Below, in pieces: positions 16,923 to 27,095 of a DNA stretch of 64,000 bases (its first letter is position 1; each line of letters starts with the position of its first letter). The DNA is from Paraburkholderia kururiensis JCM 10599 = LMG 19447 (GTDB lineage Bacteria; Pseudomonadota; Gammaproteobacteria; Burkholderiales; Burkholderiaceae): NCBI RefSeq assembly GCF_003986935.1, contig NZ_RJZE01000005.1, positions 62,001-126,000 of the forward strand, read 5' to 3'. Below the pieces are notes generated by a model. The model saw only the letters and a program-made list of their open reading frames with translations. It searched no databases and was not told the DNA's origin. The position numbers and the translations under genes are program-made.

Positions 16923-18050
16923 TCAGGAAGCCGAGGCCGCACGCACGTCGAACGCGCCTCCTGTCTGAACGCCGCCGGATGTCGTCACGGGCTTCTTGCC
17001 CGGCAGCAGCGGAAACACGAGTTCTGCGAAACGCCAGGCTTCTTCCAGATGCGGATAGCCGGAGAGCACAAAACGCGTCGCGCCGAGCGCCGCATATTCT
17101 TCGAGCCGTGCGGCCACGGTAGCGGGGTCGCCCACCAGCGCGGTGCCTGCGCCGCCGCGCACGAGGCCCACGCCCGCCCACAGGTTCGGGCTGATCTCCA
17201 GCCGGTCGCGGCGCCCGCCGTGCAGTTGTGCCATGCGCCGCTGGCCCACCGAATCCATGCGCGCGAAATTCTGCTGCGCGCGCTGGATGTCTTCGTCGCT
17301 CAGCTTGCTGATGAGTGCGTCGGCTGCGGCCCATGCTTCCTCGTTCGTCTCTCTCACGATCACGTGCAGCCGCAAGCCGAAGCGCACTTCCCTTCCGTGT
17401 CGCGCAGCACGTGCGCGCACGTCCGCAAACTTCTGCGCCACGGCGTGAGGCGGCTCGCCCCAGGTCAGGTAGGTATCGACGTGTTCCGCGGCAATCTCGT
17501 GCGCCGCCGGCGACGAACCGCCAAAGAAGAGCGGCGGACGCGACTGCTCCGCGAGCGAGAGGTGATTCTTCGCCTTCTCCACGCGGATGTATTTGCCCTC
17601 GAAATCCACCTGCTCGCCCGCGAACAGCCGTCGCCACACCGTGAGGAATTCGTCCGCGTGGGCATAGCGTTCGTCGTGGTCTAGAAAGATGCCGTCCGCG
17701 GCAAGCTCCGTCGCGTCGCCGCCGGGCACGACATTGAGCAGCAGACGTCCGCCCAGCGCCTCGTCGAGCGTGGCGGCCTGCCGCGCGGAAGCCGTGACGT
17801 TGCCGAGCGAAGTGCGCAACGCGACGAGCAGCTTGATGCGCCGCGTGACGGGCGCAAGGCTCGCCGCCGTCACCCATGGATCGAGGCAACTGCTGCCGGT
17901 TGGAATCAGCAGGCCGTCGTAGCCGAGTTCCTCGGCGGCCACTGCGATCTGCCGCATGTAGGCGTTCGAAGGCGCACGCCCCGAATCCGATTGACCCAGA
18001 TAGCGTGTGTCGCCTGACGTCGGCAAAAACCAGAATATGTCGAGACTCAT
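16923..18050 (-). CDS. ssuD: FMNH2-dependent alkanesulfonate monooxygenase
   Basis: A 375-residue bacterial luciferase-like monooxygenase matching SsuD: start [20 protein letters not shown], then [20 protein letters not shown] and [20 protein letters not shown]. SsuD uses FMNH2 from a partner reductase to cleave alkanesulfonates to an aldehyde and sulfite in the cytoplasm. No SsuE-type reductase is in this window. It lies upstream of tauABC on the same strand, giving an import-and-desulfonation set for sulfur scavenging. Confidence 0.95.
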   Translation of the reverse strand: MSLDIFWFLPTSGDTRYLGQSDSGRAPSNAYMRQIAVAAEELGYDGLLIPTGSSCLDPWVTAASLAPVTRRIKLLVALRTSLGNVTASARQAATLDEALGGRLLLNVVPGGDATELAADGIFLDHDERYAHADEFLTVWRRLFAGEQVDFEGKYIRVEKAKNHLSLAEQSRPPLFFGGSSPAAHEIAAEHVDTYLTWGEPPHAVAQKFADVRARAARHGREVRFGLRLHVIVRETNEEAWAAADALISKLSDEDIQRAQQNFARMDSVGQRRMAQLHGGRRDRLEISPNLWAGVGLVRGGAGTALVGDPATVAARLEEYAALGATRFVLSGYPHLEEAWRFAELVFPLLPGKKPVTTSGGVQTGGAFDVRAASAS

Positions 18051-18265
18051 GAGGGGCTCCCCGAAAGATGTTGGGCGCCTCCCACACGAGGAGGCGGTTC
18101 GGAGGCCATTAGATCAGCGGCAGGTAATGCGCCCTACTAACGATGTGGAAAATGCATATTCCGTGGGGCACGTAGGGCCGTCATACGGGGCTCGGCGGCC
18201 TCGTGCGGCGTATCGTCGCGCACTGACGGCCCGTTGCGTTCGTCGTCTTGTCGCGAACGGCGCCG

Positions 18266-19348
18266 TCAGTCGCGTCCTGCCTTGCCGATCCACGCCGCTG
18301 TCGCCGCGTCGCTCGTGCGGAACGCGGGGAACCTGGCACCCAGTTCGGCAATGGTATGGATGTCGTTCTTCACGAGGTCGTCGCGTGTGATCAAGGTCGG
18401 CTTCACCACGATGCGATGGCCGGGGTCCTCGCCTGCGACGAGCAGCGCCGCAGCCCGCACCGACACGGCGCCCACCACGGCCGGGTTGGTGGCGGCGGTG
18501 GCCACCCACGGGCTGTTCGGCGCGCGGATCGCTTCGATGTCCGCCGTCGAGATGTCGGCACTGTAGATGCGCAGCTTCGTGCCGAGACTGGCTTCGTCGG
18601 CGGCCAGCTTCGCGCCGCGTGCGAACTCGTCGTAAGGCGCGAACACGACTCGAATCTCCGGATGCGCCCGATAGGCCGCAGCCGCCTGGTTCGCGACCGA
18701 CTGCGCGATCGGGTTGTCCACCGTGCCCCAACGCGCCTTTTCCTGCACGCCGGGATGCGCGCTCTTGAACGCGCGCCATACGGCATCCCGCCGGTCGAGC
18801 GGCGCGAAGCCCGCCACGTACACGTAGCCCGCGGAAAACGTCGCGCCATTGTCCTTTACGGCCTGGTCGAGCAGCAGCGTGGCCAGATCGTGGTCGCTCT
18901 GTTCGATCTGCGGCACCTTCGGGTTGGCCAGATCGACATCGAACGCGACGACCTTGATGCCCTTGTCGAGCGCGCGCTGCACCACGTCCTTGAGCGACTC
19001 GGGCAAGCCGTGATTCACGATGATCGCCGACACGCCGAGACTGATGGCCTGCTGGATCTGCTCGCGTTGCTCCGCCGCGTCCTGGCGCCCTTCGTAAATG
19101 CGCAGATCGATACCGAGCGCCTTCGCCTGCTTTTGCGCGCCCGCTTCATACGCCTGGAAGAAATCGCCCGTCGAGAGATAGTTGACGAGCGCGATCTTCA
19201 CGCCGCCCTTGTCGAACGGCGGCGGTGCTCCGGGAATGCCGGCGGCACGCGCGCCGGGGGTCCATCCGAGTGCCGCGGCCACCACCATCAACCCTGCTGC
19301 CGCACGCCATGTCTTGCGCACCACGCGCTCACCAAGCCCGCTTGCCAT
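18266..19348 (-). CDS. Periplasmic sugar-type (family 1, TorT-like) binding protein
   Basis: A 360-residue secreted protein with a signal peptide ending near GARA (residue 35). The fold is the Peripla_BP_4 type used by ribose-class transporters: GGVKIALVNYLSTGDFFQAY, AISLGVSAIIVNHGLPESL, KVVAFDVDLANPKV, and RVVFAPYDEFARGA. The TorT-like character of the binding cleft is a judgement by eye. It lies directly downstream of a DszA-like monooxygenase and probably feeds one of the two ribose-type ABC transporters at 22.3-29.7 kb, most likely the ATPase/permease pair at 27096-29664, which lacks its own binding protein. Confidence 0.8.
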   Translation of the reverse strand: MASGLGERVVRKTWRAAAGLMVVAAALGWTPGARAAGIPGAPPPFDKGGVKIALVNYLSTGDFFQAYEAGAQKQAKALGIDLRIYEGRQDAAEQREQIQQAISLGVSAIIVNHGLPESLKDVVQRALDKGIKVVAFDVDLANPKVPQIEQSDHDLATLLLDQAVKDNGATFSAGYVYVAGFAPLDRRDAVWRAFKSAHPGVQEKARWGTVDNPIAQSVANQAAAAYRAHPEIRVVFAPYDEFARGAKLAADEASLGTKLRIYSADISTADIEAIRAPNSPWVATAATNPAVVGAVSVRAAALLVAGEDPGHRIVVKPTLITRDDLVKNDIHTIAELGARFPAFRTSDAATAAWIGKAGRD

Positions 19349-19399
19349 GATCGGAACCCCCTTGTTGTTCGTCGTATTTCGTTCGATCCATTCGACTGC

Positions 19400-20782
19400 T
19401 CAGACCACGGGTACCACCTGCGCCGAGCGATAGCGGGCCCCCGGATGCGGCTCGGCGAGGCGTGCGCCGCCGCCGTGCAGCTTCTCGCGCAACGTGCCGC
19501 GCGCATATTCGGTCTTGTAGGCGCCGCGGCGCTGCAACTCGGGTACGACGAGTTCGACGAAGTCGCTGAACGTCTCGTGCGTGAGGGCATAGGCCAGGTT
19601 GAAACCGTCCACGTCGGTTTCCTCCACCCACGATTGCAGTTCGTCTGCCACCTGCACCGGGTCGCCCACCGTAAGCGGCCCGAGGCCGCCAATGCCGCCC
19701 CACTTCGCGATCTCGCGCACGGTCCACACGCGCGTGGGGTCCGCGCTCGACAACGCTTCCACCGCCGACTGCACGGCGTTGCTCTCCACGTAGCGCAACG
19801 GCTCGTCGAGGTCGTACTTCGAGAGATCGATGCCGGTCCATCCCGACATCAGCGCAAGTGCCCCTTCGTCGCTCGCATAGCGGCGATAGTCGGCATGCTT
19901 CGCATGCGCCTCGGCTTCGGTGCGGCCTGTAATCACGGTATGGAGGTTGAAGATCAGCACGTCGTGCGGATCGCGCCCGAAGCGCTTCACGCGCTCGCGA
20001 ATGTCTGCGACGAATTCCTTGAGCACCACGCGCGACGGCGCCGCAATGAAGATGCATTCGGCGTGCTGCGCGGCGAAGTCTTTGCCGCGCTTCGACGCTC
20101 CAGCCTGATAGAGCACCGGCGTACGCTGCGGCGAGGGCTCGCACAGATGAATGCCCGGCACGTCGAAAAAACGCCCGCGATGCGCGATGGGATGCACCTT
20201 CGAGGGCTCCGTAAACACGTGCCGCGCCGCATCGCGCACCACGGCATCGTCATCCCAGGAAGACTCCCAGAGCTTGTAGCAGACCTCGAGGTATTCGTCG
20301 GCCAGCGCATAGCGTTCGTCGTGATTCGCCTGCGACGGCAGACCGACATTGCGCGCCGCGCTGTCGAGGTACGACGTGACGATGTTCCAGCCTACGCGTC
20401 CGTTGGTGAGGTGGTCGAGCGTGGACATGCGACGCGCGAACGGATACGGGTGTTCGTACGAGAGCGAACACGTCACGCCGAAGCCGAGATGCTGCGTGAC
20501 GTGTGCCATCGCGGAGACAAGCAGAATGGGGTCGTTCACCGGCACCTGCGTGGCCTGGCGAATCGCAGCCTCGCCGCTGCCCTGATAGACGTCGTAGATG
20601 CCCAGCACGTCGGCAATGAAAAGGCCATCGAACAGGCCGCGTTCGAGCAGTTGCGCAAGCTCTGTCCAGTAGCCGAGTTCGCGGTAGCGCCACGAAGCGT
20701 CGCGCGGATGCGCCCAGAGGCCGGGCGACTGATGCCCGACGCAGTTCATGTCGAAGGCGTTAAGGCGAATCTGTCTGGTCAT
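19400..20782 (-). CDS. NtaA/SnaA/DszA-family FMN-dependent monooxygenase
   Basis: A 460-residue luciferase-like flavin monooxygenase. The N-terminus MTRQIRLNAFDMNCVGHQSP, RYRELGYWTELAQLLERGLF and GIYDVYQ are hallmarks of the NtaA/DszA group, and the mid region TNGRVGWNIVTSYLDSAARN is the flavin site. Members oxidise dibenzothiophene sulfone, dimethyl sulfone or nitrilotriacetate. Next to an SfnB-like enzyme and SsuD it is best read as an organosulfur (sulfone or sulfonate) monooxygenase. The start at 20782 is preferred to 20797. Confidence 0.88.
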   Translation of the reverse strand: MTRQIRLNAFDMNCVGHQSPGLWAHPRDASWRYRELGYWTELAQLLERGLFDGLFIADVLGIYDVYQGSGEAAIRQATQVPVNDPILLVSAMAHVTQHLGFGVTCSLSYEHPYPFARRMSTLDHLTNGRVGWNIVTSYLDSAARNVGLPSQANHDERYALADEYLEVCYKLWESSWDDDAVVRDAARHVFTEPSKVHPIAHRGRFFDVPGIHLCEPSPQRTPVLYQAGASKRGKDFAAQHAECIFIAAPSRVVLKEFVADIRERVKRFGRDPHDVLIFNLHTVITGRTEAEAHAKHADYRRYASDEGALALMSGWTGIDLSKYDLDEPLRYVESNAVQSAVEALSSADPTRVWTVREIAKWGGIGGLGPLTVGDPVQVADELQSWVEETDVDGFNLAYALTHETFSDFVELVVPELQRRGAYKTEYARGTLREKLHGGGARLAEPHPGARYRSAQVVPVV

Positions 20783-20816
20783 GTCTTGTCCATACACGCG
20801 GATGCGACGGCTCGCA

Positions 20817-22073
20817 TCAATTCCATGGATGCCGTGCGGGCTTCACGCCGTTGAGGTAGTAGTTGCCGACGAGGTGGTATTTCCAGCGCACCGGATCGTG
20901 CAGCGTGTGCGTGCGCGCGTTGCGCCAGTGGCGATCGAGGTTGTGCTCTTCGAGCGTGGATTGCGTGCCGGCCAGTTCGAACAGCTTTTCGCTCGCGAGC
21001 AGCGCGATTTCGGTGGTAAGCACTTTGGCCTCGCCAACCGCAACCGAGGCACGCGCGACGTCGTCTTCCGTCGTGACGGGTTGCGCCGCGATCTCGTCGA
21101 GCGTGCGCGCAGCGCGGTCGAGCAGCGCGTCGGCTGCATGCAGATCGATATGGAGCCGGCCGACCTCGCGCACCGTCAACGGGTCTTCGCTCGCGCGCTC
21201 CACGTTGCTGTCGATCCACGGGCGCGAGCGTTCGCGCACGAAGCGCAGCGTGTCGGCAAGCGCGGCGTGCGCAATGCCCGCATCGATGGCGGCCTGAATG
21301 ATCTGCGAGAGCGGACCGTTCAGCGTCGGCTCGTCCGACACGCGGTGCGCGGGAAACACGTGCGACGCCGGCACGCGCACGTTATCGAGCACTACCGTGC
21401 CGCTTGCGGTGGTGCGCTGACCGAACCCCGACCAGTCGTCGATCACCGTGAGGCCCGGTGTGCCCTTCGGGATATACGCAAGCCATCCCTTGCGGTTCTC
21501 GTCGAGGCCCAGCACGGGCACGTAGTGCGCGAACAGCGCACCGGTCGAATAAAACTTCGTGCCGTTCACGACGTAACCACCGTCGTCGCCGTTCCTGTCG
21601 CGCGTCACGCGCGTCTTCAGGTCGAGCACGTTTTTCGTGCCCTTTTCGGAGAAACCGTTGCCGAAGCGCTTGCCCCTGAGGATGTCCCCAAAGAAGTGGC
21701 GCTTCTGTTCATCGGTGCCCGTGAGTGCAATCACGTCGACAAGGCCGAAATGATTCTGCGGCAGTTGCCCCAGCGACGGATCCGCCGCCGCAACGATCTT
21801 CACGACCTCGACCAGCGTCTGGTACGCCGCCCCGGCGCCGCCGTACGCTTTCGGCACCGTAATGGCCCACAGGCCCGACTGCGAGAACCATTCGATTTCC
21901 TCATGCGGCAGGCGCCGCTCGCGGTCCCGTTGCGCGGCCTCTTGCGCAAGACGCTCCGCAAGCGCGTGCGCAACGGCGAGCGCTTCCTCGTCGCTGCCGA
22001 TCACGTGTGCGCCGTTTTCCGCTTCAGTCCCGGTGCCCACGCGCAAGGACTTCGTTTCGTCGATCGTTGCCAT
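20817..22073 (-). CDS. SfnB/DszC-family sulfur-acquisition oxidoreductase
   Basis: A 418-residue protein of the acyl-CoA dehydrogenase fold used as a flavin monooxygenase. Landmarks are PHEEIEWFSQSGLWAITVPK, then YGGAGAAYQTLVEVVKIVAA and SLGQLPQNHFG, then FGNGFSEKGTK and the C-terminal LEEHNLDRHWRNARTHTLHD, where relatives of DszC and SfnB carry the HxxxxxRxxRxHT pattern. It probably oxygenates an organosulfur compound with reduced flavin, ahead of the DszA-like enzyme downstream. The ATG at 22073 was chosen as homologues start MATID-like. Confidence 0.88.
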   Translation of the reverse strand: MATIDETKSLRVGTGTEAENGAHVIGSDEEALAVAHALAERLAQEAAQRDRERRLPHEEIEWFSQSGLWAITVPKAYGGAGAAYQTLVEVVKIVAAADPSLGQLPQNHFGLVDVIALTGTDEQKRHFFGDILRGKRFGNGFSEKGTKNVLDLKTRVTRDRNGDDGGYVVNGTKFYSTGALFAHYVPVLGLDENRKGWLAYIPKGTPGLTVIDDWSGFGQRTTASGTVVLDNVRVPASHVFPAHRVSDEPTLNGPLSQIIQAAIDAGIAHAALADTLRFVRERSRPWIDSNVERASEDPLTVREVGRLHIDLHAADALLDRAARTLDEIAAQPVTTEDDVARASVAVGEAKVLTTEIALLASEKLFELAGTQSTLEEHNLDRHWRNARTHTLHDPVRWKYHLVGNYYLNGVKPARHPWN

Positions 22074-22134
22074 TCGCCGGCTCCGCTGCAATGAGTATCG
22101 GCAGAATTTATCAGCGCGCCGCTCGTGGCCCAAA

Positions 22135-22163
22135 CGAAGGTTTGGAACATCGTTATTCCTTCG
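22135..22163. promoter_or_regulatory. CGAAGG/CCTTCG dyad in the divergent promoter region
   Basis: CGAAGG (22135-22140) and CCTTCG (22158-22163) form an interrupted dyad between the SfnB-like gene and the divergent binding-protein gene at 22329. It is a candidate regulator site for the organosulfur cluster. No sigma-54 consensus of the kind used by Pseudomonas sfn genes was found here. Confidence 0.3.
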
Positions 22164-22328
22164 GATGACCCATGATCGTTTTCGCCGCAGCCGATTTGCA
22201 AATCGTCGGAGTTTGCATATCGATAGCGTCAATCGTTGGTTTCAATCGCGGCGTATCGTTGCGTAGAGTCGGTCCGGATTGCGCATTCCTTTTCTGCGGC
22301 CCTTCACTCTCGCATCCGACATCACGAC

Positions 22329-23396
22329 ATGATCCACCGCACACTGTCCTCGCCCTATTCCCGTTCTTCTTCGCGCCGCACACGTGGCGCCCTCGTGCCA
22401 CTTGTGCGTCTCGTCACCGCCGCCGCGCTGAGCTTGATGGTCATCGCACTACCCGCCCATTCCGAGGGCAACGCAAGCGCCGCGAGCAACGACAGCGCGA
22501 TACCGTCGCTCAAAGGCAAGCGCATCGGCATCACCGCAATCGGCACGGACCACTACTGGGATCTGAAGGCCTACCAGGGCGCGATCGACGAGGTGAAACG
22601 GCTGGGCGGCACGCCCATCGCGCTCGACGCCGGCCGCAACGACAACCGCCAGATTGCGCAGATTCAGACGCTGATCGCGCAAAAGCCCGACGCCATCATC
22701 GAGCAACTGGGCACCGCTTCGGTGCTGGAGCCGTGGCTGCAGAAAATCCGCCAGGCCAACATACCGCTCTTCACGATCGACACCGCGTCGCCCTCCAGCC
22801 TGAACGACACCACCTCGGACAACTTCTTCATCGGCGAGCAACTCGCGCTGAAGCTCGTCAACGACATCCACGGCGAAGGCAACATCCTCGTGTTCAACGG
22901 CTTCTACGGCGTTCCGGTTTGCGCGATCCGCTACGACCAGTTGAAGGCGGTGCTCAAGTACTACCCGAAGGTCCACATCATCGAGCCCGAGTTGCGCGAC
23001 GTGATTCCGAATACGGTACAGAGCGCGTATGCGCAGGTCAGTCAGTTGCTCACGAAATACCCCAAGGGGCAAATTGCGGCGATCTGGGCCGCGTGGGACG
23101 TGCCGCAGGTGGGCGCCACGCAGGCCGTGAACGCTGCGCATCGCAACGAGATCAAGACCTACGCGGTGGACGGCAGCCCCGACGTCGTTTCGCTCGTGAA
23201 AGACCCGAAGTCGAGCGCGGCGGCCGTCGTCGCGCAGCAACCCGCACTGATCGGCAAGACCGCGGTGGACAACGTCGCGCGCTACCTTGCCGGCGATCGC
23301 AGCCTGCCGCCGTACACCTACGTGCCGTCCATTCTCGTCACGAAGGACAACGCCGCGCAGTTGCAGCAGGCGCTCGGCCAGATTGCCGCGAAATGA
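22329..23396 (+). CDS. Ribose-type ABC transporter periplasmic binding protein
   Basis: A 355-residue secreted binding protein. The signal peptide has an Arg-rich n-region (SSSRRTRG) and ends near PAHSEG. The mature part has the family-1 pattern GKRIGITAIGTDHYWDLKAY, QTLIAQKPDAIIEQLGTASV and GQIAAIWAAWDVPQVGATQA. It starts a four-gene operon with an ATPase and two permeases and is divergent from the SfnB-like monooxygenase. Ribose-class transporters normally import sugars; the setting suggests a sulfur-containing or sugar-like organosulfur ligand, which is inference. Confidence 0.85.
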   Translation: MIHRTLSSPYSRSSSRRTRGALVPLVRLVTAAALSLMVIALPAHSEGNASAASNDSAIPSLKGKRIGITAIGTDHYWDLKAYQGAIDEVKRLGGTPIALDAGRNDNRQIAQIQTLIAQKPDAIIEQLGTASVLEPWLQKIRQANIPLFTIDTASPSSLNDTTSDNFFIGEQLALKLVNDIHGEGNILVFNGFYGVPVCAIRYDQLKAVLKYYPKVHIIEPELRDVIPNTVQSAYAQVSQLLTKYPKGQIAAIWAAWDVPQVGATQAVNAAHRNEIKTYAVDGSPDVVSLVKDPKSSAAAVVAQQPALIGKTAVDNVARYLAGDRSLPPYTYVPSILVTKDNAAQLQQALGQIAAK

Positions 23397-23447
23397 ACGC
23401 CGCGAAATGAACGCCACGAAAGCGAGCGCCGCAGAATGGGCACTGCG

Positions 23448-25001
23448 ATGAGCACACCGAAAGACACGCCCGCTCATGCGCCCGCCCTCGCGCTGCGCGG
23501 CATCGTCAAGCACTTCGACGGCGTACCGGCGCTGCGCGGCGCATCGCTCGACGCGGCCCCGGGCACCGTGCATGGCCTGATCGGCCAGAACGGCGCGGGC
23601 AAGTCGACACTCATCAAGATCCTTGCGGGCATCCACACGGCAGACGCCGGCACCGTCACCGTGCACGGCGAGCCGCAGCCCCCCGGCGTTGCCCCCAGGG
23701 GCATCGCATTCATTCACCAGGAGCGCCTGCTGCCGCCCACCTCGACCGTGGCCGAAGCGCTCGCGCTCGGTCACGAGCCCGCGTTCGGCCCACGCGGCGC
23801 GGGCGTGCTGCGCGTGCTCGATACGCGCCGGCTGAAACGGCAGGCACGCGAGGCATTGCATACGCACTTCGGCCTCGACCTGCATCCCGACCGCCTGATT
23901 GGCGAGCTCACCGTAGCCGAGCAGCAGATCGTGCAGATCACGCGGGCACTCGCGGGCGAGCCGCGCGTGCTCGTATTCGACGAACCCACCGCGGCACTCG
24001 TGGCACGCGAAGTGGACCGTCTTCTGCACACTATCGACACGCTGCGCGCGAGCGGCCTCACCATCCTCTACGTATCGCATTATCTGGATGAAATCGCGTC
24101 GATCTGCGATACGGTCAGCGTGCGGCGCGACGGCGTCGACGTCGCCCACGTCGATGCACGCACTACGTCCACGGAATCGCTCGTCGAGGCGATGATCGGC
24201 GCGCAACGGAGCGCACCGGCGGCAGTATCCGCGCGTACGCCGGGCGACGTCGCGCTCGCTGTGCGCGGGCTCGGCACGCCCGGCCGTTTCGAAGACGTGT
24301 CGTTCGACGTGCGGCGCGGGCAGGTCGTCGGCGTGACGGGGTTGCTCGGCTCGGGCGGCAAGGCGGTGCTGCGCTCGCTATTCGGCCTCGAGCGCGGCAC
24401 GACGGGCACCGTGAGCGTAGCGGGACGCACAGTGCGACTACGCCGCCCACCCGACGCGGTACGCAGCGGCATCGCGTTCGTGCCGGAAGACAGACGCGCG
24501 CACGGCGTAGCGGGCTCGCTCTCGGTGCGCGAAAACACGACGCTCGCCAGCCTTTCGCGCATCAGCCGCTTCGGGCTGCTCGCGAGGCAACGCGAAACGC
24601 AGCTCGTGCAACGACTCATCGCCGCGCTCGCCATCCGCACGCACAGCACGGAAACGCCGGTACGGCAACTGTCCGGCGGCAACCAGCAGAAGGTGGCGCT
24701 GGCGCGCTGGCTCAGCCGCGAATCGACCGTCTATCTGCTCGACGAACCTACGGTTGGCGTCGACGTGGGCGCGAAGGCGGAAATCTACCGGCTGCTCGAC
24801 GAACTCGTGCGCAACGGCGCTTGCGTACTGCTGTTTTCGAGCGACCTGATCGAACTTGTGGGCGTGACCGATCGCATCCTCGTCATGAAGCGCGGCCGCA
24901 TCGTGCAGGAACTCGTCTCGCAGGAAACGGACACGCAAACCGTGCTCGCCTGGGCGAGCGGTGCGCGCGAGACGGCCATGCAGGAACGGGAGGCGGCATG
25001 A
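23448..25001 (+). CDS. Ribose-type ABC transporter ATPase with two nucleotide-binding domains
   Basis: A 517-residue RbsA/MglA-type tandem ATPase. Domain 1 has Walker A GQNGAGKST (residues 46-54), signature-like LTVAEQQIVQITRAL and Walker B VLVFDEPTAAL. Domain 2 has the usual degenerate Walker A (GLLGSGGKAVL) and signature LSGGNQQKVALARWL with YLLDEPTVGVD. It powers the permeases at 24998 and 26055. Its stop overlaps the next start (ATGA). The ATG at 23448 was preferred over 23436. Confidence 0.92.
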   Translation: MSTPKDTPAHAPALALRGIVKHFDGVPALRGASLDAAPGTVHGLIGQNGAGKSTLIKILAGIHTADAGTVTVHGEPQPPGVAPRGIAFIHQERLLPPTSTVAEALALGHEPAFGPRGAGVLRVLDTRRLKRQAREALHTHFGLDLHPDRLIGELTVAEQQIVQITRALAGEPRVLVFDEPTAALVAREVDRLLHTIDTLRASGLTILYVSHYLDEIASICDTVSVRRDGVDVAHVDARTTSTESLVEAMIGAQRSAPAAVSARTPGDVALAVRGLGTPGRFEDVSFDVRRGQVVGVTGLLGSGGKAVLRSLFGLERGTTGTVSVAGRTVRLRRPPDAVRSGIAFVPEDRRAHGVAGSLSVRENTTLASLSRISRFGLLARQRETQLVQRLIAALAIRTHSTETPVRQLSGGNQQKVALARWLSRESTVYLLDEPTVGVDVGAKAEIYRLLDELVRNGACVLLFSSDLIELVGVTDRILVMKRGRIVQELVSQETDTQTVLAWASGARETAMQEREAA

Positions 25002-26062
25002 ACGTCCCGTCGTCCCCTACCCGTTCGCTGGCCGACGGGCGCGCGTTGCCCGGCATCGGTCCCGGACGGGCACATCGCCTTCGCGCGAGGCTGCGCGACC
25101 CGCAGTTCTGGCTGCGCGGCAGCGCGCTGCTCGCGTTCGCCATCGTGGTTACGGCATTCGCGCTCACGTCGCCGCTGTTTCTCACGGTTGCCAATCTCGC
25201 CAACGTGTTGCAGCAGTCGGTGGTGATCGGGCTGCTCGGCTTCGGTCTCACGATCGTGTTGATTGCAGGCGGCCCGGACCCGATTCGCGGCGGGCTCGAC
25301 CTTTCGGTCGCGGCCAACCTCGGATTGTGCGCAGCCGTCTTCGCCGTCACGCAGCGCGACGGGTATCCGGCCCTGCTGTCGGTCGCGTTGACGCTCGCCA
25401 CAGGCGCAACGGTGGGCGCGTTGAACGCGGTCGCCGTCATCGCGCTACGCATCGTTCCGCTGCTTGCGACGCTGACCACGATGAACATCGCGGCGGGCTT
25501 CGAACTCGTACTGACGCAGAACACGCCGGTCCAGGCAAACGGCGCTCTGCTTGCCTACCTGCTGCGCGACGGACCCTTCGGCGTGCCGCATCTCGCCTAC
25601 GCACTGCTGCTTGCCTGCGCGGCATTCACGGTACTCGTTCACGAAACGCCGTTCGGCTTGCGTCTTGCGGCCGTGGGCGCCCATCGCGACGCTGCACGGG
25701 CGGCCGGCATCCACAGCGAGCGTTATGTCGCCGCCAGCTATGTGCTGTGCGGTATCGCTGCGGCGCTGGCCGCGCTCGCGTCGGCAGCGCTTTTGAGCGG
25801 CAGTTCGCCCGGCGCCGGCGACAACCTGCTCGCAGTCGTGGCGGCTGCGTTGCTCGGCGTGGTGTTCTCGCGCCGGCTCGTGCCCACCATTCCGGGCACG
25901 CTCTGCGCGGTGCTGTTCATCGGAGTGATCGTCAACGGGTTCCAGCTCGACAACCTGTCGAGCTATTACGTCAACGGTGTGGAAGGCGTACTGATCCTGT
26001 TCGTCGTTGCGACGACGGTAATCGTGCGCCGCCGACATGGCAGGAGCAGTGCATATGATTGA
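24998..26062 (+). CDS. Ribose-type ABC transporter permease (first)
   Basis: A 354-residue polytopic membrane protein of the RbsC/BPD_transp_2 family. About eight to ten hydrophobic segments begin at SALLAFAIVVTAFALTSPLF; family phrases include GLTIVLIAGGPDPIRGGLDL (where ribose permeases read GGIDLSVG) and NGFQLDNLSSYY near the end. The ATG at 24998 overlaps the ATPase stop. The next permease begins inside its last codons, so the two are coupled and probably form a heterodimeric channel. Confidence 0.9.
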   Translation: MNVPSSPTRSLADGRALPGIGPGRAHRLRARLRDPQFWLRGSALLAFAIVVTAFALTSPLFLTVANLANVLQQSVVIGLLGFGLTIVLIAGGPDPIRGGLDLSVAANLGLCAAVFAVTQRDGYPALLSVALTLATGATVGALNAVAVIALRIVPLLATLTTMNIAAGFELVLTQNTPVQANGALLAYLLRDGPFGVPHLAYALLLACAAFTVLVHETPFGLRLAAVGAHRDAARAAGIHSERYVAASYVLCGIAAALAALASAALLSGSSPGAGDNLLAVVAAALLGVVFSRRLVPTIPGTLCAVLFIGVIVNGFQLDNLSSYYVNGVEGVLILFVVATTVIVRRRHGRSSAYD

Positions 26063-27032
26063 GCGCCTCTCGCTCGCGTCGCGGCTCACTGGCCTGCGGC
26101 GCTTCGCGCTCGTTGGGGCGCTCGTCGTCGTGATTGCCTTTTTTGCCGTGTTCGCACCGGGCTTTGCACGTGTGGGCAACCTTGCTGACGTCCTGCTGAA
26201 CAACTTCGCGCTGCTCGCCATTGCAGCGCTCGGCATGACGCTCGCGGTCTCGCTGGGCGCGGTCGATCTGTCGCTCGGCACATCGATCGACGTAGCCAGC
26301 CTCGTTTTCGTGTTGCTGTGTGCGCACCACGTCGATCTGTTTGCCGCGGCGCTCGGCGGCCTGGCCGCTGCGCTCGCGACCGGCGCGTTGAACGCCGTGC
26401 TGGTCGCGCGCATCGGCATCGCGCCGTTCCTCGCCACGCTCGGTACGCTGTTCATCGGGCAGACCGTTCAGCAACTGGCAACGGACGGCGGACAGCCGGT
26501 CTATCTGCTCAACGTGGCCCTGCCGCCGCTCTTCGGCGCGCTCGCGCACGGCAGCATCGCGGGCGTACCGGTGCCGCTGGGCATCGTCGTCGTGCTGGCC
26601 CTCGCGTTGCATGTTGCGCTCGCGCATTCCGTGTTCGGCCGCCAGCTCGCTGCGCTCGGCGCGCAGCCTGGTGTAGCGCGTCACGCGGGTCTGCCGGTAC
26701 CGGCCATCGTGAGTGCAGCGTTCGTTGCGAGCGCGTTGCTCTATGGCGTGGTCGGCCTGCTCCTGTCTTCGACGGTGAAGGCGTACGTGCCGCTCGCGGG
26801 CAATGGCTATCTGATGAACGCCATTGGCGCCACGTTCATCGGCACCACGCTCTCCACGACGCATCGCCCGAGTGTGGCGGGCACGTTGTTGGGCGTGTTG
26901 CTGCTGAGCCTCGTGGCGAACGGGCTACTCTTGATCGGCTGGAACTTCTATTGGCAACAGGTGGCCACCGGCGCCGTGATTCTTGCCGTGCTGGCGATCA
27001 GCTTTGCGCAACGAGGCGCGCGGTACGCATGA
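26055..27032 (+). CDS. Ribose-type ABC transporter permease (second)
   Basis: A 325-residue permease of the same family. Landmarks are ALGMTLAVSLGAVDLSLGTS, RIGIAPFLATLGTLFIGQTV, GNGYLMNAIGATFIGTTLS and the final helix near ATGAVILAVLAISFA. The start at 26055 overlaps the end of the first permease by eight bases; a second ATG at 26037 is also in frame. With 22329-26062 it completes one importer. The operon ends here, converging on the second transporter's permease with a 63-bp gap. Confidence 0.9.
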   Translation: MIERLSLASRLTGLRRFALVGALVVVIAFFAVFAPGFARVGNLADVLLNNFALLAIAALGMTLAVSLGAVDLSLGTSIDVASLVFVLLCAHHVDLFAAALGGLAAALATGALNAVLVARIGIAPFLATLGTLFIGQTVQQLATDGGQPVYLLNVALPPLFGALAHGSIAGVPVPLGIVVVLALALHVALAHSVFGRQLAALGAQPGVARHAGLPVPAIVSAAFVASALLYGVVGLLLSSTVKAYVPLAGNGYLMNAIGATFIGTTLSTTHRPSVAGTLLGVLLLSLVANGLLLIGWNFYWQQVATGAVILAVLAISFAQRGARYA

Positions 27033-27095
27033 AGTGCAAACGCGACGGGGCGCTGCTTACTGCGTCCCTTTCGCCGCTTGCGCACCTTTCGCCCG

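Noticed and set aside
18248..20854. An 868-codon forward open frame
   Set aside because: It is antisense to the binding-protein and DszA-like genes, whose family motifs are clear on the other strand.
22074..22328. Sigma-54 promoter for the SfnB-like gene by analogy with Pseudomonas
   Set aside because: No TGGCAC-N5-TTGC pattern with correct spacing was found on either strand.
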